In this document: positions 14,575 through 22,547 of the stretch, in pieces
How positions within the stretch are numbered: position 1 is the first letter of the stretch
Layout: each line of letters opens with the position of its first letter
From: a virus
Length of the DNA stretch: 64,000 bases
IMG/VR virus record: IMGVR_UViG_3300046516_001816
Coordinates: 124,001-188,000 of that record
Direction: 5' to 3' (one strand)
Position numbers and translations under genes: made by a program
The notes under the pieces: generated by a model
The model's database searches: none
What the model was told of the DNA's origin: nothing
The model's input: only the letters and a program-made list of their open reading frames with translations

Positions 14575-15816
14575 ATGAATAAACCGAATATGCAGGTACG
14601 GGGCAAGAAGAATCGCAACCAGGGACCACGCCCGGATGAAGAGCTGCAATCGCTTCTTCAGGGCAGCAATGCAGCAGTCGCTGAACGCGCCGGCGTGTCG
14701 GAAGCCGTCGCCGCAGAAGGTCGTGAAGAAGGCGCCGGTCACACGCAGGAAGAGATCGACCAGCTCTTCGATGCTGCGATTGACCACGCGGCTGACGTAC
14801 TGGGGGTGGAACCCGACCAGGTCGTCTTGACCCCGATCGGCGTCGATATGGGCAAGGAAGGCGCGGAACAATCGGTGGATTTGAACCAGCAGATCACCTT
14901 CTCGGCGAGCTTCGGTCAGGAGAGCCTCGCTGCGGCCTCTGAAGCCACCGCCAAGGCGTCCGTGAAGGATGCGGCTATGTCGGTAGAGGATGCGCTGGCA
15001 AGCCCGGAGAGCGCCGCTAATTTCCTCGGTGTGAATCTCTCCGATGTGGCGTTTTTCATGCCGGCATCGGAAGTTGAACGCATGCAAAAAGCACACGAGG
15101 CCGGCGTCATGGTCGCGATGTCCTGGGATGAGCTTCAGAAGTTCCGGATCGAAGTTGCGAATACGCAAGCATTCGATGTGTCGCCGGAAGCATTCGCTGC
15201 GCTCGGTGGCTATCCGATCGGTGGTAACAATCCGGGTGGCCTGGATCTGAATACACCGGAAGTCGACGAATACGCGGACAAGTACCTGGAGACGAATCTC
15301 AAGATCGTCATCACGCGCTTCCCGAAGGGCATGCCGGAAGCCGAGCAAGAAGAAATGCGCAAGCTCTTCACGGAAGATTTCCAGTCCGTGGTGGGTTTTC
15401 GCAGCGGCTTCGAGCTCCACGCGCCGGCGTCTGCTCCGAAGAACCTGATCAAGCTTACGCTCGAGCGCCCGAGCTCAGAGCCGGAATTCACCTGGCAGGA
15501 GCGCAAGAAGAAAGCCATCACGCGTTATTTCGATGCATGGGGTGTGCGCCTGGGGGGACAGGGCGTGACGGATGCCACCAGCTTCGACTTCTGGGCGCTG
15601 GAGATGGACGAAGGCGGCACCGAGTTGGTCGATGCCTGGAAGTGCACGAACATGTATCCGAAACGGCTGGGCGGTATCGATTCGCGAGCCATCGCCGATT
15701 GGCTTCCGAGCGACAGGAATACGTGGTTTATCTCGGCAACCTTGAGCGGGGAAGTCTCACGCTCGCAGTCGCTGTCGGCGGGTGCGCTCGAACACATCCA
15801 AGCGCAGGCGGTGTAA
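14575..15816 (+). CDS. Possible tail-tube-type structural protein
   Basis: 413 residues, ATG with AAAAGGA eight bases upstream. The N-terminal 200 residues are acidic, Ala/Glu-rich and helical. The C-terminal 130 resemble the end of contractile-tail tube proteins: FDAWGVRLGGQG, TSFDFWALEMDEGG, DAWKCTNMYPKRLG, then a beta strand. The similarity is by pattern only. It is the first gene of a unit after a double terminator and is followed without a gap by a DUF3307 protein, which is odd for a core tail gene. An alternative is an unrelated phage-specific protein. Confidence 0.45.
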   Translation: MNKPNMQVRGKKNRNQGPRPDEELQSLLQGSNAAVAERAGVSEAVAAEGREEGAGHTQEEIDQLFDAAIDHAADVLGVEPDQVVLTPIGVDMGKEGAEQSVDLNQQITFSASFGQESLAAASEATAKASVKDAAMSVEDALASPESAANFLGVNLSDVAFFMPASEVERMQKAHEAGVMVAMSWDELQKFRIEVANTQAFDVSPEAFAALGGYPIGGNNPGGLDLNTPEVDEYADKYLETNLKIVITRFPKGMPEAEQEEMRKLFTEDFQSVVGFRSGFELHAPASAPKNLIKLTLERPSSEPEFTWQERKKKAITRYFDAWGVRLGGQGVTDATSFDFWALEMDEGGTELVDAWKCTNMYPKRLGGIDSRAIADWLPSDRNTWFISATLSGEVSRSQSLSAGALEHIQAQAV

Positions 15817-16170
15817 ATGCTGATCGACTTCCATTTGAGCTTCGGTGCAATGCTCTTTTGGTTGTTGGTCGGCCATGTCTACTTTGACTATGCAGGCCAG
15901 GGAGACTTCCTGGCCCTGATCAAAAACCATAACACAGAGCCAGGCAAGAACCTGTGGCACTGGGGCTTGCCGTCGCACGCACTTCTTCATGCCGGAAGTG
16001 TGGCGTTGTTTACAGGGTCCATCGGACTGGGCTTGACCGAAGCGGTCATCCACGCGCTGGTGGATAGATTGAAGTGTAACAACAAGATCTCGTACAACCT
16101 GGATCAAGTAGTGCATCTGCTGTGTAAGGTCGTATGGGCAGCAATCGCAGTCTTTCTGTGGAGGCAATAA
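15817..16170 (+). CDS. DUF3307-family membrane protein
   Basis: 117 residues, ATG directly after the previous stop. Seen: VYFDYAGQGDFLALIKNHN, LPSHALLHAGSVALF, EAVIHALVDRLKCNN and LDQVVHLLCKVVWA. The spaced His/Asp pattern (DY...QGDF, SHALLH, HALVD, D..H) is the hallmark of DUF3307. There are three to four hydrophobic segments, so it is an integral inner-membrane protein. The biochemical role of the family is unknown. Conserved His/Asp residues in the membrane suggest metal binding or catalysis. Confidence 0.75.
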   Translation: MLIDFHLSFGAMLFWLLVGHVYFDYAGQGDFLALIKNHNTEPGKNLWHWGLPSHALLHAGSVALFTGSIGLGLTEAVIHALVDRLKCNNKISYNLDQVVHLLCKVVWAAIAVFLWRQ

Positions 16171-16173
16171 GCT

Positions 16174-16503
16174 ATGGAAGTCATAGAAGGCGGCTCATCC
16201 TCAGACGAAGGGGTGATCAGTCGCATGCTGTTGTTGGGCGGGGATGAAGAGAGCGAGGATTTTCTGGCGGGCATGGATGCCGGGGTCATTCTCTTTCTTC
16301 TGAACGAGTGTAGAGTCAAGGGTGAGGATCCGGCCTCGCTCGACCCGTTACCGGCGTTTAAGTGTGCCAAGCCGGCCATTGAGAAGATTGCGAAGTATTG
16401 CGGTGTCTCGGTGACCTACATGGACATACTGGAGCCGGGCAATGAAGAGCGGGTGTTCTGTAAGTTCCAGAGCCTCCGGGGTCAGCTCTCACTCGTTTCA
16501 TAA
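16174..16503 (+). CDS. Hypothetical acidic protein
   Basis: 109 residues, ATG four bases after the DUF3307 gene, with GGAGGC upstream. The N-terminus is acidic (EGGSSSDEG, GGDEESEDF). The middle is helical with a few Cys (NECRVKG, FKCAKPAIEKIAKYCG). No motif recognised. It appears to be translated with the two genes upstream. Confidence 0.65.
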   Translation: MEVIEGGSSSDEGVISRMLLLGGDEESEDFLAGMDAGVILFLLNECRVKGEDPASLDPLPAFKCAKPAIEKIAKYCGVSVTYMDILEPGNEERVFCKFQSLRGQLSLVS

Positions 16504-16531
16504 CCGCAAGCTAGGACCGGAAACTTTAACA

Positions 16532-16996
16532 ATGACTAATAATCTCTTGGGCTGGCGTCAATATCGGGGCCGAATCATTCCACGCAGTACAGTCGAACAA
16601 GTCACCAAGAACTTTCGACCGTATGACACGCGCCTGAAACTGGGCGAGCACGTCAAGCTGCGTATCGATGATGCGGGTACGACCCAGTTCCTAGGTGCAG
16701 TTGTGGTAGACGTGGCACAGTCACACCGGAATGGTGCTACGTACGCACTCGCTTTCCCTGCTACCGTCGAGGGAGACTTCTACATTGTCGTCGATGGCTT
16801 CTCGGGCGCCGGGATGCAGTTGACTCACGACGAAAGTGCAGAAGCTTCAGGTATCTATACGGAAGCCGAGTACGCGCAGTACGAGTTGGAGAACGTGAAG
16901 TCGTCGCCGGCACCGCATCGTACCCTCAAGCTGGTGACGTCCGCGTTGGACGACACGAAGGTAGCGGCCGAGCAACTGGTTTCGAATCTACAATAA
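16532..16996 (+). CDS. Hypothetical protein with a beta-barrel-like core
   Basis: 154 residues. ATG 16532 was chosen rather than the longer open frame from 16442, which overlaps the previous gene. The middle alternates strands and turns (LGEHVKLRIDDAG, FLGAVVVDVAQ, ATYALAFPATVEGDFYIVV), as in small SH3-like or OB-like barrels. The C-terminus is helical (DDTKVAAEQLVSNL). Function unknown. Confidence 0.65.
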   Translation: MTNNLLGWRQYRGRIIPRSTVEQVTKNFRPYDTRLKLGEHVKLRIDDAGTTQFLGAVVVDVAQSHRNGATYALAFPATVEGDFYIVVDGFSGAGMQLTHDESAEASGIYTEAEYAQYELENVKSSPAPHRTLKLVTSALDDTKVAAEQLVSNLQ

Positions 16997-17013
16997 ACAA
17001 TAAAACCACGGCC

Positions 17014-17604
17014 ATGAGGCAGAAGAAAAAACACCCTGACTACGCCAGATGGCAGGCGATGCAGCAAAGGTGTTACCGTAAGAACTCACGCGACTATCCG
17101 CGATACGGTGGGCGCGGGATTGAAGTCTGTGAGGATTGGCGCCAGAGTAACAAAGAAGGCTTCTTTAACTTTGCGACCTGGCTTGAGCAGCAGCCCAACT
17201 ACGAGAAACTGCAAGGCGGTCACGTCTTCGCCCGCAAGGATGTGGATCAACACTACACACCCGGCAACTGTGAAATCGTGCCGTCGCGCATTGCAACACA
17301 ACGTAAGGGTACAACGCGCCTGAGCTTGGAGATCGTCGTTACAACTCGCAAGCTGCTCAAAGAGAAACCCGAGACTTCCCTCGATGACCTCATCACGGAG
17401 TATGGCTTCGGATCCAGAACGATTTGGTCCAACGCCTTACGAGGGAAGACTTGGCAAAACGCTGACTTGCTCGAAGCGCCGATTGGGGATCGATTGGCGT
17501 TTCGTGAAACACGTACGTTTAAGCATCGTCTTGAATCATTACCGCTACCTGAAGGAGTGCACGGTGAGTCTTACCCCGCCGAAGTCGAATGCAACGCCCT
17601 TTGA
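17014..17604 (+). CDS. HNH-like / homing-endonuclease-type protein
   Basis: 196 residues. The N-terminal half carries the phage family signature: YARWQAMQQRCY, YPRYGGRGIEVCEDW, FATWLEQQPNY and DQHYTPGNCEIVP. This is the pattern RYGGRGIxVCxxW...YxPxNC found in free-standing HNH-like selfish genes. The C-terminal half (LDDLITEYGFGSRTIWSNALRGK) looks like a DNA-binding HTH. A single clear HNH His is not obvious, so it could be a DNA-binding relic. Its last 41 bases overlap the next gene, whose ribosome site lies inside this frame, as expected after insertion of an intruder. Confidence 0.65.
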   Translation: MRQKKKHPDYARWQAMQQRCYRKNSRDYPRYGGRGIEVCEDWRQSNKEGFFNFATWLEQQPNYEKLQGGHVFARKDVDQHYTPGNCEIVPSRIATQRKGTTRLSLEIVVTTRKLLKEKPETSLDDLITEYGFGSRTIWSNALRGKTWQNADLLEAPIGDRLAFRETRTFKHRLESLPLPEGVHGESYPAEVECNAL

Positions 17605-18061
17605 CCTACCGGCGATTGTGATGAAGAAGGTCACGCGGGCCGAGTTCTTGCAGGAGCTCCGAGCGCGCATCAACAAGTGGTACATGCCCAGTGCAACGGG
17701 CGAAGTGCAGTACAACTCGAAGCCATCGTATCTGCGCCACCAGCATCCGTTTATCGAGGATGGTTGTTGGCCCAATGCATCGGCCTCGCATGATCAAAGC
17801 GGTTTTCTGGCTTTCGAGCGCTTCGGCACGACCCCCGAGGCACTGATCGTGGATGGTCAGTATGTGATCCCGCCCAAGGACATCTATTTGTGGCTGGATC
17901 TGTACCCGGTCTACATTCTGGTGAATCTCCAGAACGTGGATATCCGAGTCGCCGTATCGGAAGAGGGCTATCGTCTGAATTACCTGAAGTGGGACGACGA
18001 TGCGCAGGAGATCGCGCTCGATCGTTTCAAGCTGCAAAACGCGTTCGAATGTTACGTGTAA
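17564..18061 (+). CDS. Hypothetical protein
   Basis: 165 residues from GTG 17564 with GAAGGAG about eight bases upstream, located inside the HNH-like gene. The frame remains open upstream to 17384, but the ribosome site fits 17564. ATG 17621 is an alternative. It looks beta-rich in the second half (DIYLWLDLYPVYILVNL, VDIRVAVSEEGYRLNYL). Family not recognised. The overlap suggests that the neighbour was inserted upstream or that the two share translation. Confidence 0.65.
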   Translation: MSLTPPKSNATPFDLPAIVMKKVTRAEFLQELRARINKWYMPSATGEVQYNSKPSYLRHQHPFIEDGCWPNASASHDQSGFLAFERFGTTPEALIVDGQYVIPPKDIYLWLDLYPVYILVNLQNVDIRVAVSEEGYRLNYLKWDDDAQEIALDRFKLQNAFECYV

Positions 18062-18064
18062 GGG

Positions 18065-18084
18065 ACGGGGGCTCCGGCTCCCGT
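18065..18084 (+). terminator. Weak terminator-like hairpin
   Basis: Eight-base stem ACGGGGGC / GCTCCCGT with a TCCG loop. Only TTTG follows, so termination would be weak. Confidence 0.5.
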
Positions 18085-18111
18085 TTGTGCGACGAGACCA
18101 ACCCATAAATC

Positions 18112-18681
18112 ATGAACCACCTTGTAGTCGGCATCGGCTCAATTATCACGGCGGGCGTTACGGCGACCGCTGGCTGGACCTGGTATTACCTCAATCACTG
18201 CGTACGTCACCCGGACCTGGAGGGCGACGACAGCAGTGACGAAGAGATCGACGGTATTCCGATTAACGTGCCCGTCAGACGACGCGATCGTCTGCGTGCA
18301 TGGCTGCATCTGAGTCTGAAGGAAGACCGGGTGCCGGACATGAAGCTGTTGATTTATAGCGGTAACCAGCGCAACTGGAAACGGGTGCTGCATCCGCTGA
18401 AAGATTTGAAGGGACTACAAGAGAAGATCCTCGGGCCGGCGATTCGCCATCCCGATGGTCTGATCTATGGTGTTGGCTATGGGGGCCGACATCATCACTG
18501 TATCCGGTATATGCACAGCCTCGGCAAGGCTGGTATGGCGAACACCCACGATCAAGGTTTTGTGACGACCAGCGGCCGCTACGTGGACCGCATCGAAGGC
18601 CTGGCGATTGCGCAAGCAGGCCGGCAGATCGTGAAAAAGACGAACCCCGCCACGAAGTTGTTTTCAGAAGACCTGTGGTGA
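18112..18681 (+). CDS. Membrane-anchored phage protein with conserved GFVTTSGRYVDR motif
   Basis: 189 residues. Residues about 3-27 form a hydrophobic segment (VVGIGSIITAGVTATAGW), then an acidic linker (GDDSSDEEIDG). The C-terminal domain contains YGGRHHHCIRYMHS and GFVTTSGRYVDRIEG followed by LAIAQAGRQIV. The pattern QGF(V/I)T(T/S)xGR(F/Y)VDR with upstream His residues recurs in small uncharacterised phage proteins. The N-terminal anchor on this version is a notable addition. Biochemical role unknown. The His cluster suggests metal binding. Confidence 0.65.
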   Translation: MNHLVVGIGSIITAGVTATAGWTWYYLNHCVRHPDLEGDDSSDEEIDGIPINVPVRRRDRLRAWLHLSLKEDRVPDMKLLIYSGNQRNWKRVLHPLKDLKGLQEKILGPAIRHPDGLIYGVGYGGRHHHCIRYMHSLGKAGMANTHDQGFVTTSGRYVDRIEGLAIAQAGRQIVKKTNPATKLFSEDLW

Positions 18682-18739
18682 TATAAATCTACCGTGCTCC
18701 GCCATCATCTGGAAGAGTAAAACAATCGAGGTAAACGAA

Positions 18740-19825
18740 ATGAGTGAGCTTTACGAAGCCCTGAAAAACCGTCCGAGCGACACCAATCAGCAAGACATCG
18801 ACGCGATCGCCGCGGGGCTGCGCACCATGACGCAACACCTCGATAAGCTGCATCCGGAATTGAAAGGTATCTTCGGCAAGATCGTGCAATCCGTGGGGGT
18901 GCATCTGGATCGCCTACGTGACGCGCGCTTCAATGCGTACGAATCGTTTCTCGGCAAGGGTCCGATTGCCCGCAAGCTGCGCGAGCATATCGCGCTGCAA
19001 TCGTTCTTTGCGCCGCAAACCACCGCGCGCGGTCGGGATCTGGAGCGCTGGGTGGATGACGTCTTTAACAAGTATCCGACCAAGGACGAAGCGGAATTGA
19101 AGGAGCTGAAGGCATTCGTCGAGATGGCCGCGCCCCTCATGACGGGTCAGCAGCTGCCCGGACAGGAATTCACCGAGTTGCTAGCGGATGCAAAGATCAC
19201 GGATCAGAAGTCGGGCTTCTACGTCATCAAGGGAGCGGTGCTCGATCGCCACGTGATGGTGCTGACGGTGTCGACGCTCAGTGCGATGGATGGCATTAAG
19301 GCCTGCTACGTGTTGGAGCGCGGCCATGACGAGTATCTCCTGTTCTACCATCAGGAAGAGCAGGAGTGGTTCAAAGCCGATTACTCGTTTAGCTTCCAGC
19401 ATCTCACGAAGATGCTGCGTCGTGAGCTCGACGAAATCCTCAAGCCGTTGAATCTGTCGGCCCAGCCGGTGGACTTGCCGTTGGAACTGGCGAAGATTAC
19501 CGCGAAAGTGGATAGCATCTTCGATCAGCTCGGCGATCAGCGTGCACCGACGCCGCGCAGTATTGACAAGCTCATGCACGAGAAGGACCAAAGCGGGATC
19601 ACGTTGATCGTGAGTCCGAACTATCTGTGGAGCTTTACCGATACGCGCGGGGCTTACCCGAGCCGTGTCTACAAGTTCTATCAGAGCGTGGGCGGTGGGG
19701 TCCAGTCTGCGGAACCGACGGTGTTCAACGAGTTCAGCCGTCAGGTGATGGTGCGTTTTCTTAACACGGAACTCGATCGGATCGCGGACGCTCTGAAGGC
19801 GCCGGAACCCGTCACACAGGAGTAG
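18740..19825 (+). CDS. Hypothetical large helical protein
   Basis: 361 residues, ATG with GAGG about 10 bases upstream. It is predominantly helical with charged amphipathic stretches (LRTMTQHLDKLHPELKG, ELAKITAKVDSIFDQL). A middle alpha/beta part has YVIKGAVLDRHVMVLTV and CYVLERGHDEYLLFYHQ. No catalytic motif or membrane segment. Five bases separate it from the NADAR gene, so the two are probably co-transcribed. Confidence 0.7.
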   Translation: MSELYEALKNRPSDTNQQDIDAIAAGLRTMTQHLDKLHPELKGIFGKIVQSVGVHLDRLRDARFNAYESFLGKGPIARKLREHIALQSFFAPQTTARGRDLERWVDDVFNKYPTKDEAELKELKAFVEMAAPLMTGQQLPGQEFTELLADAKITDQKSGFYVIKGAVLDRHVMVLTVSTLSAMDGIKACYVLERGHDEYLLFYHQEEQEWFKADYSFSFQHLTKMLRRELDEILKPLNLSAQPVDLPLELAKITAKVDSIFDQLGDQRAPTPRSIDKLMHEKDQSGITLIVSPNYLWSFTDTRGAYPSRVYKFYQSVGGGVQSAEPTVFNEFSRQVMVRFLNTELDRIADALKAPEPVTQE

Positions 19826-19830
19826 TTGCC

Positions 19831-20322
19831 ATGCAGCAGCACGGTAACGTTTTAGCGTACTATCGCGAAACCGATTTCATGAGCCACATGTATCGGTGCG
19901 AGTTTTACTATCGTGACATTCTGTTTAACCATGTCGAAAAATTTATCATGTACGGCAAAGCCATGGCCTTTCATGATTCCGACACGGCGCAGAAGATCAT
20001 TGACAACGACAGCCCCTACGAGTGTAAGACGCTCGGCAAGGCAGTCAAAGGTTTTGATCAAGGCATTTGGCAGTCGCAGTGGGCACCGCGGGTCGCCTAC
20101 GTGGGCAACCGCGAGAAGTATCGGCAGAACCCGAACCTCGCGGACTTGCTCAAGCAAACCGAGGCGCTGATTCTGGCCGAAGGCAGTTGGAACAAAGTGT
20201 GGGGCGCAGGCTTTGCGAAAGATGATCCCCGCATCGGTGAAGTCCATTTATGGCCAGGTGCAAACTTGGCCGGTAACACCTTGATGCGAGTCCGTAAAGA
20301 ACTCTTGACGGGTCTCTACTAA
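19831..20322 (+). CDS. NADAR-family ADP-ribosylglycohydrolase (YbiA-like)
   Basis: 163 residues, the usual NADAR length. Family features in order: FMSHMY (degenerate FLSNFY), HVEKFIMYGKAMAFHD, AQKIIDNDSPYECKTLGKAVKGFD, WAPRVAYVGNREKY, then ALILAEGSWNKVWGAGF, LWPGANLAGNTLMRVRKEL. NADAR enzymes cleave N-glycosidic bonds, and some remove ADP-ribose from guanine in DNA. In a phage the likely task is to undo DarT-type DNA ADP-ribosylation by host defence, or to detoxify nucleotide damage. The Glu in HVEKF and the WGxG loop are kept. The Asn of the first motif is His. A terminator follows. Confidence 0.85.
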   Translation: MQQHGNVLAYYRETDFMSHMYRCEFYYRDILFNHVEKFIMYGKAMAFHDSDTAQKIIDNDSPYECKTLGKAVKGFDQGIWQSQWAPRVAYVGNREKYRQNPNLADLLKQTEALILAEGSWNKVWGAGFAKDDPRIGEVHLWPGANLAGNTLMRVRKELLTGLY

Positions 20323-20331
20323 ACCCCGAAA

Positions 20332-20361
20332 GGGGACGCCTAGGAAGCGTCCTCTTTTTTT
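20332..20361 (+). terminator. Intrinsic terminator
   Basis: Stem GGGGACGC / GCGTCCTC with a seven-base loop and seven T. There is no ATGCCG continuation. Confidence 0.85.
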
Positions 20362-20382
20362 GCTTACAGCAGGCAGAACAAA

Positions 20383-21384
20383 ATGACAACTGATAACAAA
20401 AGCGCACTGGACATCGTTCACGGCCTGAGCGATGCTCACGAGGGTTCGATCATGCAGAACCGCCGGGCAGCTGAAAAGCGCATTCATGCGCACTACTACA
20501 CGGTCCACGATCGCTTCCATACGCTGCATGCGGAGAAGGCTAAGCGCGAACAAGAACAGACGAACGCCGCGAACGCCGGTTTCGTGCAACAAGTGGCCGT
20601 GTGGAAGGGTACGCTTGTCACGCCGTTCCAGCAGCCGGTTGCGAAGGTCGAGATGGGGTTCACCGCCCAGCGAATCGAGGAGGTCCTTCCGTGCCAGATC
20701 CAGGAAGAGACGGCGCCCCTCACGGGCTTCAAGAAGCGTTGGGCTGTGCTCATGCAGCTCGCGGGTCTGTTGAACGAATACACGGACCTGCTCAATGAAG
20801 AAGACGCCGAAGATCCGTCGGACCATGTGCAGGAAGGTCGCCGCGTCGCTCAGATGTTCGCCATCGCTGCGCTGGAAACCGCGCATGCCGCCGGCCTGGA
20901 TCTCGACATCGAACGTCGTCCGGTTGGTCACGCAATGGGGAGCTTCGTCTCAGCGATCATCATCGGTGAAACCAACAAGGTCTACCGCGCGCGGTTTGCC
21001 GCAGAAGCCGAAGCGAAGCACGCGCAGGCTGAACAAGAAGATCGAACGGCCATGGGTGAGCCGGACTGCACGTGTGCGAGCAATCCGCACGCCGAGAATT
21101 GCCCGGTGACTTACTTTGTGCGTGAACTCTTCGCGAACTCGGGCGAGTGTGCGCAAGCGCTCGTCGAGGAAGGCTCCAGCATTCCGTTCGGTGTGCTCGA
21201 TGAACTGCCGGCGGCGATCAACCCGTGTACGGAAACGCCGGCGATGTTGGCCAAGCGGATCGTGCTGGGCAAAGACGCTGAGCAGATCATCGTGCCGCAG
21301 GAGCCGTTTACGGAACCGGTGGCCATGGGTCATCCGTACCTGCCGTATCCGAGCAAAGAAGAAACGATGTACATCCCGGTGTAA
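20383..21384 (+). CDS. Hypothetical acidic protein with a Cys cluster
   Basis: 333 residues, ATG 20383 shortly after a terminator. The N-terminal 65 residues are charged helix (RAAEKRIHAHYYTVHDRFHT). The middle is helical and acidic (LLNEEDAEDPSDHVQEG). Residues about 225-245 contain EPDCTCASNPHAENCP, a C-x-C...C cluster that could hold a metal, and another Cys follows in NPCTETP. The Pro-rich C-terminus ends MYIPV. No known family or enzyme motif recognised. Confidence 0.7.
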   Translation: MTTDNKSALDIVHGLSDAHEGSIMQNRRAAEKRIHAHYYTVHDRFHTLHAEKAKREQEQTNAANAGFVQQVAVWKGTLVTPFQQPVAKVEMGFTAQRIEEVLPCQIQEETAPLTGFKKRWAVLMQLAGLLNEYTDLLNEEDAEDPSDHVQEGRRVAQMFAIAALETAHAAGLDLDIERRPVGHAMGSFVSAIIIGETNKVYRARFAAEAEAKHAQAEQEDRTAMGEPDCTCASNPHAENCPVTYFVRELFANSGECAQALVEEGSSIPFGVLDELPAAINPCTETPAMLAKRIVLGKDAEQIIVPQEPFTEPVAMGHPYLPYPSKEETMYIPV

Positions 21385-21418
21385 GTGACCGGATCATACA
21401 GACCAAAAGGAAAGTAAA

Positions 21419-22540
21419 GTGAAGCGTCTTATTGCAGTGCTGGCTGTGCTGACCAGCTTCTCGGCCCACGCGAATCTCGTGGTGAAGATCGGGCACTCGG
21501 TGCCGCTGACTGGGGAGTCGGCGAATATGGGTAAGGACGACCAGAACGGGGGCGTGCTGGCCATCGAGGAGTTGAACAAGCAGGGCATTACCGTCAAGGG
21601 GCAAGCCGTGACGTTCGTGCTCGACTCGGAAGACAACGCCGCGGATCCGCGTACCGGCACGATGGTCGCACAAAAGCTCGTGGACTCCGGTGTGGTGGCG
21701 GTGATCGACGGTCAGCTCTCGTCGGTGGCGATTCCGGCCGCGTCGATTTACAAAGCCGCTGGCATTCCGCAGATTGCCAATGCTGCGTCCAACCCCGAGC
21801 TTACCAAGCTGGGGATTCAGTCGGTGTTCCGCATTGTGGGGACCGACGATCAGCAAGGACCCGCGTTGGCGCAGTACGCGATCAAGACGCTTCACTACAA
21901 GACCTTCGCCGTGCAGGACGATCAGACGGCGTATGGTCACGGACTAGCGGAGGCATTTGCCAGTGAGGTTACGAAACAAGGTGGCCGGGTGGTGTATCGC
22001 GGGGGCAATAGCAACAAGCAAGTCGACTTCAAGGCTATGCTTACCACGATCAAAGGCAAGAACCCCGACGCAATTTTCTACGCCGGGGAAGAAGCCACCA
22101 CGGCCCCCCTCTTTAAGCAAGCGATCGCGCTTGGACTCCAGTCCCAGTTTCTTACCGGTGACTCGGGTTGTGTGGACGAACTTGCCAAGCTCACAGGCAC
22201 TGCGGCTACGGATCGCCTTACCTGCGCAGAACCTGACACTGCTTTTTCTCTCATACCCCGGGGCACGGAGTTTGAGAAAGCGTACCGTACCCGTTTCCGT
22301 CAGTCCATTGTGGACTATGCGCCCTACACGTACGACGCGATCATGCTGATTGCGGATGCCATCAAGCGCGCGGACTCGACGACGCCCAGCGATATCACGC
22401 AGGCCTTGAAAGCGGCGAACTACGAAGGCATCACCGCCACAATGCAGTTCGATCCGTTCGGGGATCTGAAGCATCCGGTCGTCAGTATTTCGAAGTTTGT
22501 GAACGGGGTGAAGACACCGTTTCAGATTGTGAAGCCGTAA
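21419..22540 (+). CDS. Secreted LivJ/LivK-type amino-acid-binding protein
   Basis: 373 residues, GTG start with AAAAGGAAAG upstream. A cleavable signal peptide is evident: basic MKR, hydrophobic LIAVLAVLTSF, and AHA before Asn19. The mature part has the full type-I periplasmic binding fold of Leu/Ile/Val receptors: VKIGHSVPLTGESANMGKD, VIDGQLSSVAIPAA, IANAASNPELT, DDQTAYGHGLAEAF, DAIFYAGEEATTAPLF and APYTYDAIMLIADAI. Length equals the bacterial family (about 370) and no truncation is seen. The ligand-contact Ser in QLSS and Ala/Ser in AASNPELT are kept, while the LivJ Glu in the GPEG loop is replaced (TGDSG). No transporter genes are nearby. The host periplasm is its expected site. Confidence 0.9.
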   Translation: MKRLIAVLAVLTSFSAHANLVVKIGHSVPLTGESANMGKDDQNGGVLAIEELNKQGITVKGQAVTFVLDSEDNAADPRTGTMVAQKLVDSGVVAVIDGQLSSVAIPAASIYKAAGIPQIANAASNPELTKLGIQSVFRIVGTDDQQGPALAQYAIKTLHYKTFAVQDDQTAYGHGLAEAFASEVTKQGGRVVYRGGNSNKQVDFKAMLTTIKGKNPDAIFYAGEEATTAPLFKQAIALGLQSQFLTGDSGCVDELAKLTGTAATDRLTCAEPDTAFSLIPRGTEFEKAYRTRFRQSIVDYAPYTYDAIMLIADAIKRADSTTPSDITQALKAANYEGITATMQFDPFGDLKHPVVSISKFVNGVKTPFQIVKP

Positions 22541-22547
22541 AGGAATC

